The notes under the pieces are model-generated. The model made no database searches. It was not told where the DNA came from and saw only the letters and a program-made list of their open reading frames with translations. DNA of 55,871 bases from an uncultured Pelagibacteraceae bacterium. GTDB taxonomy: Bacteria > Pseudomonadota > Alphaproteobacteria > Pelagibacterales > AG-422-B15. The DNA lies in contig CABZHU010000005.1 in the NCBI GenBank assembly GCA_902525575.1, forward strand, positions 1 to 55,871, read 5' to 3'. Shown here piece by piece: positions 1 to 10,151 of this stretch (position 1 is the first letter of the stretch; each line of letters starts with the position of its first letter). A program made the position numbers and the translations under genes.

Positions 1-1
1 T

Positions 2-112
2 GCGCTAATAGAAGTCAGAAATGATTTACTTTCAAACCCAACTAAGATAAAAAGAGTTTCAAGGCTATTACACAAAACAATAGTTAAATCATTAAAGAAA
101 TTTACTTCATGA
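2..112 (+). CDS. C-terminal fragment of an upstream protein (...ALIEVRNDLLSNPTKIKRVSRLLHKTIVKSLKKFTS*), possibly N-formylglutamate amidohydrolase family
   Basis: Open frame from the window edge to TGA at 110-112, overlapping the next ATG by 3 nt; the LIEVRNDL motif resembles FGase C-termini. Confidence 0.4.
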   Translation, partial: ALIEVRNDLLSNPTKIKRVSRLLHKTIVKSLKKFTS

Positions 113-1011
113 ATACAAATACACCTCAATGGTTTAAAGACTCAATCGCTAATACGCCTGAGGCATGCTTTGTGAAAGTGAAGGGTACTAAAATTGTTTA
201 TAATACTTGGGGTGATAAAAAAAATCCTGGATTAATATTTGTTCATGGAGGAATGGCTCATGCTGAATGGTGGAACTTTATCGGACCTTATTTTGCTAAA
301 ACTCACAGAGTCATCGCAATGAATTTAGGAGGTATGGGCGACAGTGATTGGAAGAAAACATATTCAATAGAATCTTGGGGAGATGAAATTGTGGGTGTAT
401 GTAAAAAAGAAAAACTTAAGAAGCCTATACTAGTTGGGCACAGTTTAGGTGGTATGTGTAGTGTAATTGCTGCTTCATCAATGAAAAAAACGCTATATGG
501 ATTAGTAATTGTAGATACTGCAATAATGCCTCCTTCAGATAAGCCTCCAAAATTTGATCTCAAAATAAGAGCAAATAAAGTATATAAAAAACAGTCCGAT
601 ATAAGAAACAGGTTCAGACTTGTTCCATCCCAAAATGATGCACTTGATTACGTAATGGATTACATTGCAGAAAAATCTATTAAAAAAGTAAGAGGTGGGT
701 GGACTTGGAAGTTTGATCCAAATTATATGAGAATTTTTAATAGTGATAGTTTTGCAGAAAGACAAGCAATGTATAGAAATAAACTTAAGGGACTAAAATG
801 TAGGGTTGCAATATTTAGAGGCGAAAAGTCATTACTTTTTCCAGGTCGGAGTGCAAAATACATGCATGAGTTAATGGACAAAAAATCTCCGATAATAAAT
901 ATTCCTGAAGCACACCATCATATTATGGTAGATCAACCATTAGCGTTGGTGGCGGCATTAAGATCTCTCGTCATTGATTGGGATCATTCAAAGCCTTCTA
1001 AAGCATTGTAA
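109..1011 (+). CDS. alpha/beta-fold hydrolase
   Basis: 300 aa ORF; VHGG, GHSLGG nucleophile elbow and C-terminal histidine (EAHHHIMVDQP). Confidence 0.8.
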   Translation: MNTNTPQWFKDSIANTPEACFVKVKGTKIVYNTWGDKKNPGLIFVHGGMAHAEWWNFIGPYFAKTHRVIAMNLGGMGDSDWKKTYSIESWGDEIVGVCKKEKLKKPILVGHSLGGMCSVIAASSMKKTLYGLVIVDTAIMPPSDKPPKFDLKIRANKVYKKQSDIRNRFRLVPSQNDALDYVMDYIAEKSIKKVRGGWTWKFDPNYMRIFNSDSFAERQAMYRNKLKGLKCRVAIFRGEKSLLFPGRSAKYMHELMDKKSPIINIPEAHHHIMVDQPLALVAALRSLVIDWDHSKPSKAL

Positions 1012-1100
1012 AAATTCAATAAAATAAATTTTTATGCTAAAAGTTATATAAAAATAATGCTGTTAAATTATAAATTAAGAAATATATTACATTGAATATT

Positions 1101-1211
1101 ATGGATATTTCAGAACAGAAAAAAACCTACTCATTTTTTGGAAAGCTAATTGTATGGGGATCTGTGGGAGTTGTCTTTGTCCTAGTATTTATGGCAATCT
1201 TCTTATTATAA
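1101..1211 (+). CDS. aa3-type cytochrome c oxidase subunit IV-like small membrane protein (36 aa)
   Basis: MDISEQKKTYSFFGKLIVWGSVGVVFVLVFMAIFLL*, just upstream of pntAA as in many alphaproteobacteria; below the ORF-track size cutoff. Confidence 0.65.
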   Translation: MDISEQKKTYSFFGKLIVWGSVGVVFVLVFMAIFLL

Positions 1212-1223
1212 ATTCTATTCACT

Positions 1224-2345
1224 ATGCAAGTTTATATTATTAAAGAAAGTAATACTGACTCTAGAGTGGCAGCTTCTCCAGATACTGTGAAGAAGATGAC
1301 AGACTGGGGTCTTAATGTAGTTATACAGGACAATGCTGGGTTAAACTCAAATTTTTCTAATGAAGAATACATTAAAAGTGGAGCAACAATATCGAATGAA
1401 ATTACTGACATAAGTATATCTGATCTGATACTTAAAATTAATAAACCAAATGACGATGAAATCGCACTTATGAATGAGGGATCCATACTGATTGCATCGC
1501 TCGACCCATATAATAATAGTGAAACACTTAATAAGTTAAAAGATAAAGGGGTGACATCATTCGCAATGGAGTTAATGCCTCGAATAACAAGAGCTCAATC
1601 CATGGATATTTTATCGTCACAATCAAATTTGGCAGGATATAAAGCGGTTATTGATGCGACTTATCTTTTTAATAAAGCAATGCCAATGATGATGACAGCA
1701 GCAGGAACAATAGCTCCTGCCAAGGTCATGGTATTTGGAGCAGGCGTTGCAGGACTGCAAGCTATCGCGACAGCAAAAAGGTTAGGAGCAATTGTTTCGG
1801 CAACTGATGTCAGAATGGCTGCAAAAGAACAGGTTGAAAGCTTGGGTGGCAAATTTGTAATGGTTGAAGATGATGAAGCTCAAGATGCTGAGACATCTGG
1901 AGGATATGCAAAGGAGATGAGTGAAGAATTCAAATTAAAGCAAGCAAATCTAATTTCTGAAACCTTAGCATCTCAAGATATTGCAATATGTACAGCTTTA
2001 ATACCAGGCAGAAATGCCCCACTACTGATTTCAAAAGAGCAAGTAAATTCTATGAAGCCAGGATCAATAATCATTGATTTAGCAGCAGAAAGTGGAGGCA
2101 ATTGTGAATGCTCAACTGCTGGCGAAACAAATAATGTGAACGGAGTTATTGTCGTAGGTGTAAAAAATATTACATCAACTATTTCTCAAGATGCTTCATC
2201 CCTTTTTTCTAAAAATATTTTGAATTTTTTAGATTTATTGATTGATAGTGAGACAAAAGAATTAAGCATTGATTGGGAAGATGAAATTGTAAAAGGTATA
2301 CTTGTCACTAAGAATAAAGAAATAACCAATAAGGAGTTTATATAA
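1224..2345 (+). CDS. pntAA: NAD(P) transhydrogenase subunit alpha part 1
   Basis: 373 aa; AlaDH/PNT-like (MQVYIIKESNTDSRVAASPDTVKKM; FGAGVAGLQAIATAKRLGA). Confidence 0.93.
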   Translation: MQVYIIKESNTDSRVAASPDTVKKMTDWGLNVVIQDNAGLNSNFSNEEYIKSGATISNEITDISISDLILKINKPNDDEIALMNEGSILIASLDPYNNSETLNKLKDKGVTSFAMELMPRITRAQSMDILSSQSNLAGYKAVIDATYLFNKAMPMMMTAAGTIAPAKVMVFGAGVAGLQAIATAKRLGAIVSATDVRMAAKEQVESLGGKFVMVEDDEAQDAETSGGYAKEMSEEFKLKQANLISETLASQDIAICTALIPGRNAPLLISKEQVNSMKPGSIIIDLAAESGGNCECSTAGETNNVNGVIVVGVKNITSTISQDASSLFSKNILNFLDLLIDSETKELSIDWEDEIVKGILVTKNKEITNKEFI

Positions 2346-2668
2346 TGGAATTAGTTGATCCAAATATTTTTAGACTAACAATATTTGTTTTATCTATTTT
2401 TATTGGATACTACGTCGTATGGAGTGTTACACCTGCCTTACACACACCTTTGATGGCAGTCACTAATGCAATATCATCAGTTATAATTGTTGGTGGATTA
2501 TTTGCTCTAGTTCTTAGCAATGATCTATCACTTTTAGGAAATCTCTCTAAAGGCTTTGGCTTCCTTGCTGTGCTTTTAGCCGCTGTGAATATATTTGGGG
2601 GGTTTCTAGTAACGCAAAGAATGCTTGCGATGTACAAGAAAAAACCAAAGAAAGAGGATAAAGAATAG
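2345..2668 (+). CDS. pntAB: NAD(P) transhydrogenase subunit alpha part 2
   Basis: 107 aa membrane protein between pntAA and pntB; VWSVTPALHTPLMAVTNAISSVI motif. Confidence 0.93.
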   Translation: MELVDPNIFRLTIFVLSIFIGYYVVWSVTPALHTPLMAVTNAISSVIIVGGLFALVLSNDLSLLGNLSKGFGFLAVLLAAVNIFGGFLVTQRMLAMYKKKPKKEDKE

Positions 2669-4069
2669 ATGCTCACAAACCTAGTTGCTGTTGCGTATGT
2701 TGTATCTGGTGTATTTTTCATAATTGCCTTAAGAGGGCTTTCTTCTCCAGAAAGTTCTAGAAGGGGAAATATCTTTGGAATCTTAGGAATGGTAATTGCT
2801 ATTTTAGCAACTTTATTTTCGGTTAATTTTTTTACTTCAGATATTCAAACGGTCATACTCGTTATAGTTGCAATTGCTATTGGTGGAATAGTAGGGGCAA
2901 TTATTGCGAAAAGAATTGCTATGACGGACATGCCACAATTAGTTGCGGGCTTCCATAGCCTTGTTGGTTTAGCTGCTGTATTTGTTGCGCTAGCTGCATT
3001 TTATGCACCTGAGGCATTTAAAATTGGGACCTTGGGAAATATAAAAACTCTAAGTTTAGTTGAAATGTCTTTGGGAGCAGTGATAGGTGCAATCACTTTT
3101 TCAGGCTCTGTCATTGCATTCGGTAAACTTCAAGGAATAATGTCTGGTTCTCCGATAGTATTTAAAGGTCAACACATGCTCAATTTACTTATTGGGATTA
3201 TAATCATCGCAGGTATTGTTTATTTTTGCTTCAACCAAGACCAAAAGATATATTTAACAATTATCGCACTATCATTTATAATTGGATTCTTAATTATTAT
3301 CCCGATTGGTGGCGCTGATATGCCAGTGGTTGTATCTATGCTTAATTCATATTCAGGATGGGCTGCAGCGGGTATCGGGTTTACACTTGGGAATACAGCT
3401 CTAATAATTACAGGTGCATTGGTTGGATCGTCTGGCGCAATACTCTCATATATAATGTGTGCCGCAATGAATAGATCATTCATAAGCGTAATACTAGGTG
3501 GTTTTGGGGGTGATGATATTGCAGTTAATAAGGATGTCGAGCAACGACCAGTAAAAGAAGGCGGCTTTGATGATGCAGCATTTATAATGAAGAACGCAGG
3601 ATCTGTAATTATCGTTCCAGGTTATGGAATGGCTGTAGCTCAAGCTCAGCATGTACTAAAAGAGATGACTGATGCCTTGAAAAAAAATGGAGTCAAAGTA
3701 ACTTTTGCAATTCATCCCGTTGCAGGAAGAATGCCTGGCCATATGAATGTTTTGTTAGCAGAGGCTAACGTTCCATATGATGATGTTTTTGAATTGGAAG
3801 ATATTAATTCAGAATTTTCTCAAGCAGATGTAGCATTTGTAATTGGAGCGAATGACGTAACTAATCCTATAGCCAAAACTGACCCATCCTCCCCAATTTA
3901 TGGAATGCCTATACTTGATGTAGAAAATGCAAATACAGTTTTATTTGTTAAGAGGGGTAGAGGCCTAGGTTACGCAGGGGTCGATAATGAACTGTTTTAC
4001 AGAGATAATACAATGATGCTTTTCTCTGATGCTAAAAAAATGGTAGAGGGTATCGTTAAGGCTTTATAG
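2669..4069 (+). CDS. pntB: NAD(P) transhydrogenase subunit beta
   Basis: 466 aa; [16 protein letters not shown] and [23 protein letters not shown] motifs. Confidence 0.95.
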   Translation: MLTNLVAVAYVVSGVFFIIALRGLSSPESSRRGNIFGILGMVIAILATLFSVNFFTSDIQTVILVIVAIAIGGIVGAIIAKRIAMTDMPQLVAGFHSLVGLAAVFVALAAFYAPEAFKIGTLGNIKTLSLVEMSLGAVIGAITFSGSVIAFGKLQGIMSGSPIVFKGQHMLNLLIGIIIIAGIVYFCFNQDQKIYLTIIALSFIIGFLIIIPIGGADMPVVVSMLNSYSGWAAAGIGFTLGNTALIITGALVGSSGAILSYIMCAAMNRSFISVILGGFGGDDIAVNKDVEQRPVKEGGFDDAAFIMKNAGSVIIVPGYGMAVAQAQHVLKEMTDALKKNGVKVTFAIHPVAGRMPGHMNVLLAEANVPYDDVFELEDINSEFSQADVAFVIGANDVTNPIAKTDPSSPIYGMPILDVENANTVLFVKRGRGLGYAGVDNELFYRDNTMMLFSDAKKMVEGIVKAL

Positions 4070-4077
4070 CTATATTT

Positions 4078-4275
4078 TCAGCTGTACAATTTTCTTCTAG
4101 CCATTTTTCGAGAACGACGAATGTTTTCCGCTCTTTCTCTTAATTTTTTCTGGCTAGGTTTTTCGAAGTAAGTTCTCATTTTCATTTCTTTAAAAATACC
4201 TTCTCTTTGCATTTTTTTCTTTAGGATGCGTAAAGCTCCTTCAACGTTATTATCTTTTACACTTACTTCAACTAT
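4078..4275 (-). CDS. rpsU: 30S ribosomal protein S21, apparent ATA start codon
   Basis: Hand translation: (M)[66 protein letters not shown]-like AAGGAGG 8 nt upstream of ATA; in-frame TGA upstream with no ATG/GTG/TTG between. Confidence 0.88.
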   Translation of the reverse strand: MVEVSVKDNNVEGALRILKKKMQREGIFKEMKMRTYFEKPSQKKLRERAENIRRSRKMARRKLYS

Positions 4276-4362
4276 TGTTCTGCCCTCCTTAAGAGCACTT
4301 CAAATTTGGGAGTTTTTACCATCTTGGAATTCCTTTGTCTAGCCAAATAAAATTAAATTCAA

Positions 4363-5436
4363 TTATGAGATAAAATTAATGTGACCCATTTTCCGCCCAC
4401 CTTTTACGATCTTTTTGCCATAGTCATACTTAATATTTTTTTTAAAGTCTTTATACCTCCTTATATATTTTATTCTACTTACTTTTTTTATTTCATTACC
4501 TATGAGATTTCTCATAAGTCCTTTTTTAAGTATTTTGGGTTTAAGAATTTTTTTTCCTGTAATGGCTCTTATATGCAATTCAAATTGACTTATGTTAGCA
4601 TTATCCAGTGTTATATGACCAGAATTGTGAACTCTTGGAGCAATTTCATTAACAAAAATATTATTTTCTTTATCAATAAAAAATTCAATCGTTAATAATC
4701 CAATATAATTTAGCTTTGTAATAATTCTCCTTGATATTTTTAATAACTCGCCTTCAATTTTTGCATCTATGTTACTAGGCGATGTGGTTTCAAAAAGTAT
4801 ATGATCTTTATGCACATTAGCGAATGTCGGATAAAAGTAAAAATTTCGCTTAATGTCTCTAGCACATATAACTGAAACTTCTTCTTTAAGATTAATCTTT
4901 CTTTCTATAATACAGTCCTGATAGTTATTTTCTTTCCATTTTCTTTTTAAATTTTTAGTATTTTGTACCAACGCTTGTCCTTTGCCATCGTAGCCAAATC
5001 TGGTTGTTTTTAATATTACAGGATACTGAATTGAAGATTCTAGTTTTTTCAAATTATGCTTTTTATTTAGAAGGCCAATTCCTGCATGATTAATTTTATT
5101 TTTTGAGAAGAATTGCTTCTCTTTTTTTCTATCCTGACTAATAGTCAGTGCAGAAATAGGTGGATATATTTTCTTTCTCTTTAATTTTTTAAGAGCCTTG
5201 GTTGATACATTTTCAAATTCATAGGTTATAAGGTCTACTTCACTACTAAAAATTTTCAAACTTTCAATATCTTCAAAGGAGCCATAGAACATCTTGTCAG
5301 CATATTTTTCTGCGGGAACTTTCTTGCTGTCTGAGTAAACGAATACTCTAAGTCCTAAATTACCACAGGAATGTGCTAAGAACATACCAAGTTGTCCACC
5401 ACCAATGATGCCAACGGTGGAAACTTTTAAACTCAT
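4363..5436 (-). CDS. purK: 5-(carboxyamino)imidazole ribonucleotide synthase
   Basis: [29 protein letters not shown]-grasp; adjacent to purE. Confidence 0.92.
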   Translation of the reverse strand: MSLKVSTVGIIGGGQLGMFLAHSCGNLGLRVFVYSDSKKVPAEKYADKMFYGSFEDIESLKIFSSEVDLITYEFENVSTKALKKLKRKKIYPPISALTISQDRKKEKQFFSKNKINHAGIGLLNKKHNLKKLESSIQYPVILKTTRFGYDGKGQALVQNTKNLKRKWKENNYQDCIIERKINLKEEVSVICARDIKRNFYFYPTFANVHKDHILFETTSPSNIDAKIEGELLKISRRIITKLNYIGLLTIEFFIDKENNIFVNEIAPRVHNSGHITLDNANISQFELHIRAITGKKILKPKILKKGLMRNLIGNEIKKVSRIKYIRRYKDFKKNIKYDYGKKIVKGGRKMGHINFIS

Positions 5437-5921
5437 TTTTTAGGGTTGATATTTACTGACTTGGTTTGTTTTAAACGCCAACTCTTATATTTGTTTTTAA
5501 GAATTTTATCTTCTCCACTTAATATTGAGATTGCTAATAAGGCAGCATTTTTTGCTCCTGATTCACCCACAGCAAGTGATCCCACAGGAACTCCCGCTGG
5601 CATTTGAGCTATTGATAACAAGCTATCCAATCCTTTTAATTTTTTTGACTCAACTGGAACACCCAGCACAGGTAAATTACTTATTGATGCAGTCATACCA
5701 GGAAGATGAGCAGCCCCTCCAGCTCCTGCAATAATTACTTTTATGCCTCTTTTGTCAGCCTCTTCCGCGTATGTAAACAATCTTTTGGGAGTGCGGTGGG
5801 CTGAAATAATCTTTACTTCATGTTTGATTTTAAAAGTGTTTAGAATTTTTGATGCATATTTCATTGTTGGCCAATCAGATTGGCTTCCCATTATTATGCT
5901 AACGAGTGGGAAACTTTTCAT
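5433..5921 (-). CDS. purE: 5-(carboxyamino)imidazole ribonucleotide mutase
   Basis: [31 protein letters not shown]. Confidence 0.95.
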   Translation of the reverse strand: MKSFPLVSIIMGSQSDWPTMKYASKILNTFKIKHEVKIISAHRTPKRLFTYAEEADKRGIKVIIAGAGGAAHLPGMTASISNLPVLGVPVESKKLKGLDSLLSIAQMPAGVPVGSLAVGESGAKNAALLAISILSGEDKILKNKYKSWRLKQTKSVNINPKK

Positions 5922-5930
5922 CAGTAATAC

Positions 5931-6572
5931 TTATTCGTCTATAGTTGTATTTGCAGAGGAGAGACTCTCATCATTTTTAACGTTCATTTCCTCTAACTTT
6001 AGCTTTTCTTCTTTTGCTTTTTTCTTTTCAGCACGCTTGATTGAGCGTTCAGCTTTTTCAAGAGCTTCATCTAATTCTATTTGCCTGCATAGACCAAGAC
6101 CGATTGGGTCTTGAGGTCTGATGTTAGCCATATTCCAATGCGTTCTCTTTCTTATACCGTCTATAGTATTTTTTGTACTTCCTACTAAACGAGCTACCTG
6201 AGAGTCCTTCAACTCGGGGTGATTTCTAATTAACCAATAAACAGCATCTGGGCGATCTTGTCTTTTAGATAGGGGCGTATATTTCTTTTTTTTCTTTGAT
6301 TGTTCTGTTTTTTCAGAGATTTCATTTTCAATGATTTGAAGCTCTTCTTCTTCGGATGCAACACATCTATCAATTTCTTCTTTAGTTAATTGGCCACTAG
6401 TAATCGGATTTAATCCTTTTATTCCTGCACCCACTTCGCCGTCAGCTATACCTTTGATTTCCAGTTCGTGCATGCCACAGAAATCTCCTATCTGCCTGAA
6501 AGAGAGGGAAGTGTTATCTACAAGCCAAATTGCAGTAGCCTTTGGCATAAGTGGTAATTTTATTGTTTTCAT
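5931..6572 (-). CDS. trcR: DUF1013 family / TrcR-type cell-cycle transcriptional regulator
   Basis: MPKATAIWLVDNTSLSFRQIGDFCGMHELEIKGIADGEV; DPIGLGLCRQIELDEAL. Confidence 0.82.
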   Translation of the reverse strand: MKTIKLPLMPKATAIWLVDNTSLSFRQIGDFCGMHELEIKGIADGEVGAGIKGLNPITSGQLTKEEIDRCVASEEEELQIIENEISEKTEQSKKKKKYTPLSKRQDRPDAVYWLIRNHPELKDSQVARLVGSTKNTIDGIRKRTHWNMANIRPQDPIGLGLCRQIELDEALEKAERSIKRAEKKKAKEEKLKLEEMNVKNDESLSSANTTIDE

Positions 6573-6624
6573 AATCTGTAATTAAAAAAATCCTTATATG
6601 TTAGTTTATCATTTTTTCAAAGCT

Positions 6625-7602
6625 TTACTCAAAATTTAGCAGTAATTTGCCAATATTTTTATTATTTTCCATGTATTGGTGTGCTTTTGAGACATCACTC
6701 ATATCAAATTTTTTATCAATATGAAGTTTAATATTGTTATTTTCTATCAAAGGCCAAATATTCTTTTTAAGATTTTCCGCTATTTCTGCCTTTTCTTTAT
6801 TTGCCCTTGTTCTTAGAGTAGATCCTGAAATGATTAATCTCTTTAGCATAATAGGAAGAAGATTAGCTTCAATCTTTGAGCCCTGAAGATAAGCAATATT
6901 AATTAGTCTTCCAAAACGATTCATTATATTTAAATTTTTTTGGAAGTAATTTCCTCCTACCATATCCAGAATTACATCAATGCCTTTATATTCGTTGAGA
7001 ATTATTTTTTCAAAATCATCAGTTTTATAATTAATTACTCGTTCTATATTTAGAGAATTTAAATAATTTTCTTTTTCATCAGATCCTACTGTAACAATGC
7101 ACTTCACTCCAAAGGCTATTGCCATCGAAACAGCAGTTAAACCAATACCGCTAGCGCCACCATGAATAAGTAGGGTTTCATCCCTTTTAAGTTTCGCAAG
7201 GTCAAATAAATTTGTCCATACTGTAAAAAAAGTTTCAGGGATAGTGCAAGCATCACTAAGCGAAATGCCTTTGGGAATAGGTAGTATTGTTGATTTATGG
7301 CATTTCACATATTCCGCATATCCACCACCTGTTACTAGAGCACAAACATTTTTATCTAGAAATTCCTTATCAATACCTTTACCACAATCCACTATACATC
7401 CTGAAACCTCTAGTCCAAGTATCTCCGAAGCACCTCTAGGAGGTGGATATTGCCCCATGCGTTGCAATATGTCAGGTCTATTTATCCCTGCTGCATGAAC
7501 TTTGATTAATACTTCTTCATCACTAACAACTGGTGTTTCTATGTTATCAGATACATACAGGACTTCAGGGCCTCCAAATTTGTCAAAAATAATTGCTTTC
7601 AT
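6625..7602 (-). CDS. NAD(P)H quinone oxidoreductase (zinc-independent MDR family)
   Basis: 325 aa; AGINRPDILQRMGQYPPPRGASEILGLEVSG; HGGASGIG. Confidence 0.88.
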   Translation of the reverse strand: MKAIIFDKFGGPEVLYVSDNIETPVVSDEEVLIKVHAAGINRPDILQRMGQYPPPRGASEILGLEVSGCIVDCGKGIDKEFLDKNVCALVTGGGYAEYVKCHKSTILPIPKGISLSDACTIPETFFTVWTNLFDLAKLKRDETLLIHGGASGIGLTAVSMAIAFGVKCIVTVGSDEKENYLNSLNIERVINYKTDDFEKIILNEYKGIDVILDMVGGNYFQKNLNIMNRFGRLINIAYLQGSKIEANLLPIMLKRLIISGSTLRTRANKEKAEIAENLKKNIWPLIENNNIKLHIDKKFDMSDVSKAHQYMENNKNIGKLLLNFE

Positions 7603-7613
7603 AAAAATATAGA

Positions 7614-7641
7614 GGAGCTGCTAAATATTATCAGCAGCTCC
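7614..7641 (-). terminator. stem-loop downstream of hsp20
   Basis: Perfect 9-bp stem GGAGCTGCT/AGCAGCTCC with 10-nt loop, T-rich on the minus strand afterwards. Confidence 0.7.
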
Positions 7642-7650
7642 TTATTAAAA

Positions 7651-8079
7651 TTAATTAATTTTATTATTAATTTCTATTTTTCTTGGTTTTTGATGTTCTG
7701 GAATTTCCCTTTCAAGAAATACATGCAATAAACCATTCTCATAGTTTGCATCAGATACTTTGATAGTGTCAGCTAGTCGAAATTTTCTTTCAAAGCTTCT
7801 CCCAGCAATACCTTTATGCAAGAACTCAACGTTATTTTCAGAATCATTGGTCTTACCACTGATTATTAGCTCATTTTCTTGAACAGAAATGTCTAAGTCA
7901 GACATTGAAAAACCAGCTACTGCAAGTGTTATGGTGTAATTATTACCTGATTTCACAATATTGTAAGGCGGGTAAGCACTTCCAGTCTCATTCATGTTAA
8001 AGACAGAGTCAAAAATATTGTCAAATGCGTCAAAACCTACGCTTGAGCGCAGTAATGGCGATAAGTCAAATGTAGTCAT
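7651..8079 (-). CDS. Hsp20/alpha-crystallin small heat shock protein (IbpA-like)
   Basis: SAYPPYNIVKSGNNYTITLAVAGFSMSDLDISVQENELIISG; GIAGRSFERKFRLAD. Confidence 0.9.
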   Translation of the reverse strand: MTTFDLSPLLRSSVGFDAFDNIFDSVFNMNETGSAYPPYNIVKSGNNYTITLAVAGFSMSDLDISVQENELIISGKTNDSENNVEFLHKGIAGRSFERKFRLADTIKVSDANYENGLLHVFLEREIPEHQKPRKIEINNKIN

Positions 8080-8171
8080 AGTTTAATCCTCCTTAAGCGA
8101 TTAAAAGTTTTAGCCTACTTAAATTAAGCTAGGCATATTTTGCTGATGCATTATTGCCACCAACAAAACAC

Positions 8172-8199
8172 ATATTGTGATGATTATCTTGATTTCAAG
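8172..8199 (-). promoter_or_regulatory. candidate RpoH (sigma-32)-type promoter for hsp20
   Basis: Minus strand CTTGAAA (8199-8193) - 15 nt - CAATAT (8177-8172), upstream of the hsp20 start. Confidence 0.45.
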
Positions 8200-8208
8200 G
8201 TTCGAAGT

Positions 8209-8427
8209 TTAAGTTTTAAGATTGCTAAATCTCTTCTTAAATCTGCTTACTTGACCTTTGTCTTGAATTTTTTGCTGCCCACCGGTCCATGCAGGATGAG
8301 ATAAAGGATCTATATCAAGAGACATTGTATCTCCTTCTTTTCCCCATGTGGACTTCGTTTCAAACTTCGTACCATCTGTCATTACAACGTTAATTGTATG
8401 ATAATTTGGATGTTTATTTTTTTTCAT
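8209..8427 (-). CDS. rpmE: 50S ribosomal protein L31
   Basis: [47 protein letters not shown]. Confidence 0.93.
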   Translation of the reverse strand: MKKNKHPNYHTINVVMTDGTKFETKSTWGKEGDTMSLDIDPLSHPAWTGGQQKIQDKGQVSRFKKRFSNLKT

Positions 8428-8498
8428 TTTATTTAGTTAATTTTGAGGTTAATTAACCTATATAATAATTCTGATCAATATTTATTTAGTGAATTTCT

Positions 8499-8801
8499 AT
8501 GAGAATAGTTAATGCAATGATGAAAAGGCTTAATATTATCAGTTTTTGGCAGTTTACGTTGATAATGGTAGTATTCGCAATCACGGGATCTTTATCACTT
8601 TATATAACAGTCGAATTTTTTGAAATCATCGGCTTAAAAGAGGAAAACTTTAATCCAATTATATTTTGGCCAATTAGAATTATTCTTTTATTTTTTATAT
8701 ATCAAATATTATTATTAGTAGTTGCCATTCCTTTTGGACAACTCCAATATTTTTGGAAATTTGAAAAGAAAATTTTAAATAGATTTGGTATAAAAATATA
8801 A
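8499..8801 (+). CDS. small membrane protein resembling DUF6787
   Basis: 100 aa; FQ/FTLIMVVFAITGSLSLYI, IIFWPIRIILLFFIYQILLLVV, GQLQYFWKFEKKILNRFG. Confidence 0.6.
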   Translation: MRIVNAMMKRLNIISFWQFTLIMVVFAITGSLSLYITVEFFEIIGLKEENFNPIIFWPIRIILLFFIYQILLLVVAIPFGQLQYFWKFEKKILNRFGIKI

Positions 8802-9584
8802 TTAAATTATTTTTTGAAGTTGATCGTGAATTCTAAAGTTAGTTGCAAGAATTCGCCCTGAATTGAAATATTCCTCTCTTCCTTCAAAGTCAGTTACTTT
8901 TCCGCCTGCCTCTTTTACAATTAATGATCCTGCAGCGATATCAACTAGCTTTAAGTTTTTTTCCCAATAACCGTCATATTTGCCAGCAGCAACATATGCT
9001 AGATCCAAAGATGCAGCGCCCAATCTTCTAATACCACATACATTTTCCATTACTGTTTTAAGTCCAGGCAGATACTCTTCGTGTCCTTTCATTCCTTTGT
9101 GAGGAATGCCTGTTCCAATCATGCAGTCTTCTAAGTTTTCCCTTAATGAAACTCTTAGCCTTAGGTTATTGCAAAAAGCACCCCTACCTTTTACAGCCCA
9201 AAAAAATTCATCTGTCAGCGGCTGATAAACTCCACCTACAATAATTTCATTGTCTTTTTCTAAAGCAATTGAAATCGCGAAATGGGGGATACCAAAAACA
9301 AAATTACTCGTTCCATCAAGAGGATCGATTATCCATCTCATATTATCGTCTGAGTATTTTATTGTTCCATTTTCTTCAGCAAGTATATTTATTTTAGGAT
9401 ATGAATAAGCAAGTTCTTTTATTATTTGCTTCTCTGCTCGGGTGTCTGCTAAAGAAACAAAATCAGAAACTCCCTTTAAAGATACCTGTAATTTTTCAAC
9501 TTCTCCAAAGTCACGTATGAGATTTTTACTCACTTTTCTTGAAGCAAGGAATATTGCATTTATATAAGGGTCAGAGTAACTCAT
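8802..9584 (-). CDS. suhB: inositol monophosphatase family protein
   Basis: LAEENG, WIIDPLDGTSNFVFGIPHFAISIAL. Confidence 0.9.
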   Translation of the reverse strand: MSYSDPYINAIFLASRKVSKNLIRDFGEVEKLQVSLKGVSDFVSLADTRAEKQIIKELAYSYPKINILAEENGTIKYSDDNMRWIIDPLDGTSNFVFGIPHFAISIALEKDNEIIVGGVYQPLTDEFFWAVKGRGAFCNNLRLRVSLRENLEDCMIGTGIPHKGMKGHEEYLPGLKTVMENVCGIRRLGAASLDLAYVAAGKYDGYWEKNLKLVDIAAGSLIVKEAGGKVTDFEGREEYFNSGRILATNFRIHDQLQKII

Positions 9585-10147
9585 TAGTCAACTTTTTTAG
9601 AATAAGTTAAGTCCTCTGTATTGATTTCAATTTTCTCACCTTGTTCAATAAAAGGTGGTACCATTACTCTTATGCCATTCTCTAATATTGCAGGTTTATT
9701 TGAAGATGCAGCTGTTTGACCCTTAACAACCGCCTCCGTTTCACTAACAATAAAGGAGAGAGTTTTTGGAAGTTGTATTCCTATAGCTTTGTCATTGTAC
9801 ATTTCAATTATAACTTCATCATTTTCACTCATTAAGACCATTCGATCTCCAGCAATTTCTGAGTCCAGTTCTATTTGTTCGTATGAGTCTGAATTCATAA
9901 ATACTAGTTTATCATCTTGTTTATATAAATATTGGTACTTTTCTTCATCTACCCGAACACGTTCTACCTCCTCAGAGGCTCTGAACCTCTCATTTAGTTT
10001 TGATCCAGTTTTAATATTTTTCATTTCAACCTGGTTGAATGCTCCACCCTTGCCTGGTTTTACTGATTGTGATTTGGCAACAGTCCACAACTCACCCTTA
10101 TGCTCTAAAATCATGCCAGGTTTAACAGAATTTCCATTAATTTTCAT
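9584..10147 (-). CDS. efp: elongation factor P
   Basis: MKINGNSVKPGMILEHKGELWTVAKSQSVKPGKGGAFNQVEMKN. Confidence 0.95.
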   Translation of the reverse strand: MKINGNSVKPGMILEHKGELWTVAKSQSVKPGKGGAFNQVEMKNIKTGSKLNERFRASEEVERVRVDEEKYQYLYKQDDKLVFMNSDSYEQIELDSEIAGDRMVLMSENDEVIIEMYNDKAIGIQLPKTLSFIVSETEAVVKGQTAASSNKPAILENGIRVMVPPFIEQGEKIEINTEDLTYSKKVD

Positions 10148-10151
10148 TCAA

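Noticed and set aside
303-765. Antisense ORFs 303..563 and 535..765 (minus) inside the alpha/beta hydrolase
   Set aside because: No recognisable family; opposite a well-supported CDS; typical AT-rich shadow ORFs. The same applies to the other nested opposite-strand ORFs (e.g. 4381..4695, 9789..10166, 10681..11133, 12927..13412, 42372..42644, 52138..52551)
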